Shown piece by piece: positions 61,213 through 64,000 of a stretch of DNA of 64,000 bases. The notes below the pieces were generated by a model. The model did no database searches. It was given only the letters and a program-made list of their open reading frames with translations, and was not told where the DNA came from. Origin of the DNA: Streptomyces sp. NBC_01408 (GTDB taxonomy: Bacteria; Actinomycetota; Actinomycetes; Streptomycetales; Streptomycetaceae); NCBI RefSeq assembly GCF_026340255.1, contig NZ_JAPEPJ010000001.1, positions 124,001 through 188,000 of the forward strand, read 5' to 3'. Made by a program: the position numbers and the translations under genes. Every line of letters begins with the position of its first letter. Positions within the stretch are counted from its first letter, which is position 1.

Positions 61213-63780
61213 TCACGTCGCGGAGGCCGAGACCGAGTTCGTGACGGGCGGCGCCGTGGGCGACGCCGCGGTCTCCGTGGGTACGGGCGACGGCGAATGC
61301 GACACGGTCGGGTCCGGGGAGGACTGCGTGGGCGTCGGCGAACCGGTCGGCGGCGTCGGGGACTTCGGCGGCGTCGGGGACGGGCGCTGCGACGGGGTAC
61401 GGACCGGGGTCCGGCCGGGCGCCGGGGTGTTGTCGCTCTGCTCCGGCGAAGGGGCTTCCTCCGACTGCGGGGCGGACGCGGGCGGCTCCGGTGCAGGATC
61501 GTTCCCGCCGGTGCTCGGCACCACCTGAGGCAGCAGCGGCTTCGGGGTCGGGGACCCCGACGGCCCGTGCGAGGGCGCCGACGGGGCGTCCGGGGAGCCC
61601 ATCGTCAGGCTCACCACCGTGCCCAGCGCCACCACCGTGAACACCCCGGCGGCGGCCAGCAGGGCGGGGCGGCGCCGGTCGGGCCGCCGCGCGGGTTCCG
61701 GTGCGGGCTCGGGGGCGGACTTCGGCGCCATCGGGAAGGCGTCCTCGAACACCTGCGACAGCGTCGTCGGGTTCACCGGGCGCCGTACGCCCGGCGCCTG
61801 CGACTCCAGGGGGGTCACGGACGTTACGGGGGTCACGGGCGTCAGGGGCGTCACAGGGGTCACGGACGTCACGGGCGTCACCGGCGCTACGGACGCCATG
61901 GGCGTCACCGACTTCACCGGGGTCACGGGCTTCACCGGCGTCACGGGCGCCACCCGGGTCACCGCCTCCGAAGCCGCCGAGGACAGCGGAGCCGTCACGG
62001 CCGCCGGGCCGGCCGGCTTCGCGGGACCCAGCGCACCCAGCGGAGTCGGCCGCGTCACGGCCTCCGGGGCGGCGGACGGCCCCACCGGCGGCTCCAGCCG
62101 CAGCGGCGGCGACACAGCCGCCCCGGCCGCGGCCGTCTCCCGGTCCGTGACCAGCGCCAGCGCCCGCCGGCCCGCCACGGTGCCCCGCTTGTCGGCGAGG
62201 GCACCCCGCAGCCCGATCGACGCCTCCAGCTCGGCCCGCGCCCGGTCCAGCCGGCCCTCGCACAGCGCGAGCACGCCGAGCTCGTGGTGGAAGTACGCCT
62301 GCTCCGCGACCTCGCCCGCCTTCCGGGCGGCCTCGGAACCCGCGCGCAGCACCCGCTCCCACGCCTCCCAGCGCAGCGAGGCCGCGAACGCCGGAGCGGC
62401 CGTACGGGCCAGCAGTACGGCAGCCACCACGTCGGCGCCGCCCAGCGCCGCGAGCACCGCGTCCGTCTCCACCGCGACCCGCTCCGGGGTCACCGAGGTG
62501 TGCCCGGTCCACCAGGCGTAGTGCCGGGCGGCCGTACGGGCCTCCTCCGGCGCGGTCTCCCCGTACCCGGCCTCCTCCAGCTGCCGGGCCACGCCCGCGG
62601 CCAGCCGGTAGCGCGCGCCGACCGGGGTGAGCAGCCCGCAGCCCAGCAGTTCCGCCACCGCCGTGTCCGCGTGGGTGTCCCCCACCAGCGCGGGCAGGTG
62701 CGCGTGGTGCGGCATCTCCCCGCCCAGCGCGCACGCGATGCGCAGGGCCGCGCGCGCCGACTCGCTGACGCGCGAGGCCAGCAGTTCGGCGGGGGCCGCG
62801 CCTTCGGCCAGCGTCGGCAGCGGTACCTGGGCCGTGTCGCGCGGGCGTTCCTCGAAGACTCCGGGCTCTTCCTCGTCGTCGTCCTCGGCGGCGTGGTTGA
62901 GCTCGTCCCGCTGCCGCAGCAGTGCGGCGGCCTGTACGAAGCGCAGCGGCAGCCCCTCGGAGGCGAACCGCAGGTCGCTCGCCCAGGCGCTCTCCAGGTC
63001 CGTCAGGGGCCGTCCGAGGCCGGCCTCCAGCAGTTCCAGGCAGTCGGCCTTGCCGAGCCCGCCGAGGAAGACCTCCTCCAGGTGCGAGTCGTCGGAGGGG
63101 GACTTGATGTCGGGGGTCGCGGCCAGCAGGTAGGCGCACTCGGGGGTGGCGCGCAGCAGTTCGTCGAGGGCGGTGCCGCCGATCTCCAGGTCGTCGAGGA
63201 GGACGACGGCGCCGATGTCGCGGACGCGGGCGAGGAGGTCGATCCGGTCCGGCCGCACCTCCGTGGCCTCGTACACGGTCGCGTACAGCGCGTACAGCAG
63301 CTCCAGGGGCTGCTGGTAGCCGCGCCCGGAGAGCCGTACGACGCCGTCGGGCGCGAGGCCCGCGCAGGCGTCGGCCACGGTGTCGAGCAGGGCGGTGCGG
63401 CCCGATCCGGCGGGTCCCGTCAGCCGTACGGACCGGCCCCGGCCCAGCAGCCGTACGAGCCGCTCCTTCTCCTCCGCGCGCTCCAGCAGCGGCGTGGCGG
63501 GCAGGTGCGGGCCGGGCAGTACGGGCGGCCGTGCGGCCTCGTCCCGGGCCCTGCGGGCGGCCGCGTCGCGCTTGGCGGGGCGGCCGGTTTCGGCGCCGGG
63601 GCGGTGCGGTTCTATCTCACTGCCGTCGACCGGGTTGACGGTGAGGGTGTACTCCCCGGCGGTCAGGGTGACGATCCGCGCGGGCGTTCCGGGCGTTCCG
63701 GGCGTTCCGGACATGCCAGGCGCTCCGGGCGGGCCGGAGGGCTGCTCCTGCGGATCGGCCTGCTTCTCTGTTCGGTCCAT
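61213..63780 (-). CDS. Large NTPase (STAND/AAA-like) with membrane anchor and VTPV-repeat linker
   Basis: About 855 residues. After a Pro/Gly-rich start, an NTPase domain (about 95-330): Walker A RLTGPAGSGRTALLDTVADAC, Walker B-like AVVLLDDLEIGGTALDELL. A helical-repeat region follows (EVAEQAYFHHELGVLALCEGRLDRARAELEASIGL is TPR-like). Residues about 605-655 are a tandem VTPV/VTSV-type repeat, then a membrane segment (LLAAAGVFTVVALGTVVSLTM, about 702-725) and a Pro/Ser-rich tail outside. It resembles signal-transduction NTPases of Streptomyces; ligand and role unknown. ATG at 63780 is preferred; TTG at 63786 is in frame. No gene was seen in the remaining 220 bp of the window. Confidence 0.75.
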   Translation of the reverse strand: MDRTEKQADPQEQPSGPPGAPGMSGTPGTPGTPARIVTLTAGEYTLTVNPVDGSEIEPHRPGAETGRPAKRDAAARRARDEAARPPVLPGPHLPATPLLERAEEKERLVRLLGRGRSVRLTGPAGSGRTALLDTVADACAGLAPDGVVRLSGRGYQQPLELLYALYATVYEATEVRPDRIDLLARVRDIGAVVLLDDLEIGGTALDELLRATPECAYLLAATPDIKSPSDDSHLEEVFLGGLGKADCLELLEAGLGRPLTDLESAWASDLRFASEGLPLRFVQAAALLRQRDELNHAAEDDDEEEPGVFEERPRDTAQVPLPTLAEGAAPAELLASRVSESARAALRIACALGGEMPHHAHLPALVGDTHADTAVAELLGCGLLTPVGARYRLAAGVARQLEEAGYGETAPEEARTAARHYAWWTGHTSVTPERVAVETDAVLAALGGADVVAAVLLARTAAPAFAASLRWEAWERVLRAGSEAARKAGEVAEQAYFHHELGVLALCEGRLDRARAELEASIGLRGALADKRGTVAGRRALALVTDRETAAAGAAVSPPLRLEPPVGPSAAPEAVTRPTPLGALGPAKPAGPAAVTAPLSSAASEAVTRVAPVTPVKPVTPVKSVTPMASVAPVTPVTSVTPVTPLTPVTPVTSVTPLESQAPGVRRPVNPTTLSQVFEDAFPMAPKSAPEPAPEPARRPDRRRPALLAAAGVFTVVALGTVVSLTMGSPDAPSAPSHGPSGSPTPKPLLPQVVPSTGGNDPAPEPPASAPQSEEAPSPEQSDNTPAPGRTPVRTPSQRPSPTPPKSPTPPTGSPTPTQSSPDPTVSHSPSPVPTETAASPTAPPVTNSVSASAT

Positions 63781-64000
63781 GACCAAGTCCCCCGATCGCG
63801 GGCCGTGCGCCTCGCCGTCGTACCGCCCGGCCTTCGCACGCCGCTCTCGTACTGGTCCGGTTTTCCGCCCGAACCCTAGACCGTGGCCGCGCGCACCGGT
63901 ACCGCAGGGGTGCCATCACCACCGGACCGTTACGTTTCCGCAGGAAACCGGAACACAGTATTCACACCCGGGGCAGGGACTCGGCTTCCAGTCCGCCCTC

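Noticed and set aside
61810..61970. Repeats at 61810-61970 as a CRISPR array
   Set aside because: Short degenerate units in frame inside a coding region, without spacers of constant length.

Overview
This window is high-GC actinobacterial chromosome, almost certainly from a Streptomyces. GC-rich third codon positions, frequent GTG starts, and a gene order that, from memory, matches S. coelicolor SCO5443 down to about SCO5387 all point there. No tRNA, rRNA, CRISPR array, complete insertion sequence, integrase or relaxase gene was seen.

Region 1 (1-7155, + strand) is the GlgE alpha-glucan operon: glgE (5' end cut by the window), treS, the maltokinase pep2 and glgB. It converts trehalose via maltose and maltose-1-phosphate into branched glucan. 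A merR-thioredoxin pair (7145-7940, - strand) meets it tail to tail, followed by an XRE-type regulator. Region 2 (9087-15168) is central carbon metabolism: pfkA divergent from a pta-ackA unit, then pyk. Region 3 (15293-19584, - strand) holds three envelope genes (a Pro/Ser-rich exported protein, a DUF6114 membrane protein, a DUF6230 exported protein) and a thioredoxin-TPR chaperone-like gene.

Region 4 (19867-26954): a TetR regulator with a clear palindromic operator, the isobutyryl-CoA mutase large subunit icmA (diagnostic Phe80 and Gln198 present) under a perfect 22-bp palindrome, a DUF3817 protein, a MarR regulator, an MFS exporter with a divergent ArsR-like regulator, and a lipoprotein-type GH6 glycosidase homologue that lacks the expected catalytic acid.

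Region 5 (26977-40861, - strand) is the most unusual part: about 13.9 kb, 13 genes in one direction, most overlapping by 1-4 nt. It encodes a type IV secretion/conjugation machine of the Gram-positive Tcp (FATA-like) plan: TcpC-like, small membrane protein, TcpE-like, VirB4 ATPase, lipoprotein, VirB6-like channel, NTF2/VirB8-like protein, wall hydrolase, coupling ATPase. The coupling protein is followed by two unrecognised genes and a DUF4913 gene. No relaxase, integrase or plasmid replication gene accompanies it, so it looks like a chromosomal transporter or a decayed element rather than a complete mobile element.

Region 6 (41772-48347): a thiamine-binding/DUF3817 pair, three AIM24-family genes (the third separated from the others by a roughly 190-bp hairpin-rich insert), an AbsC-like MarR regulator with an apparently leaderless promoter, and the acyl-CoA/B12 genes meaB, thiolase and methylmalonyl-CoA epimerase, which function with icmA. 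Region 7 (48528-54130) carries the giant coiled-coil polarity scaffold scy and filP, which organise hyphal tip growth. Region 8 (54231-63780): two paralogous ABC-2 transporter pairs, a small Cys/His protein, a flavin-dependent monooxygenase-like protein, a conserved small protein, the mismatch endonuclease nucS and a large NTPase with a repetitive linker.
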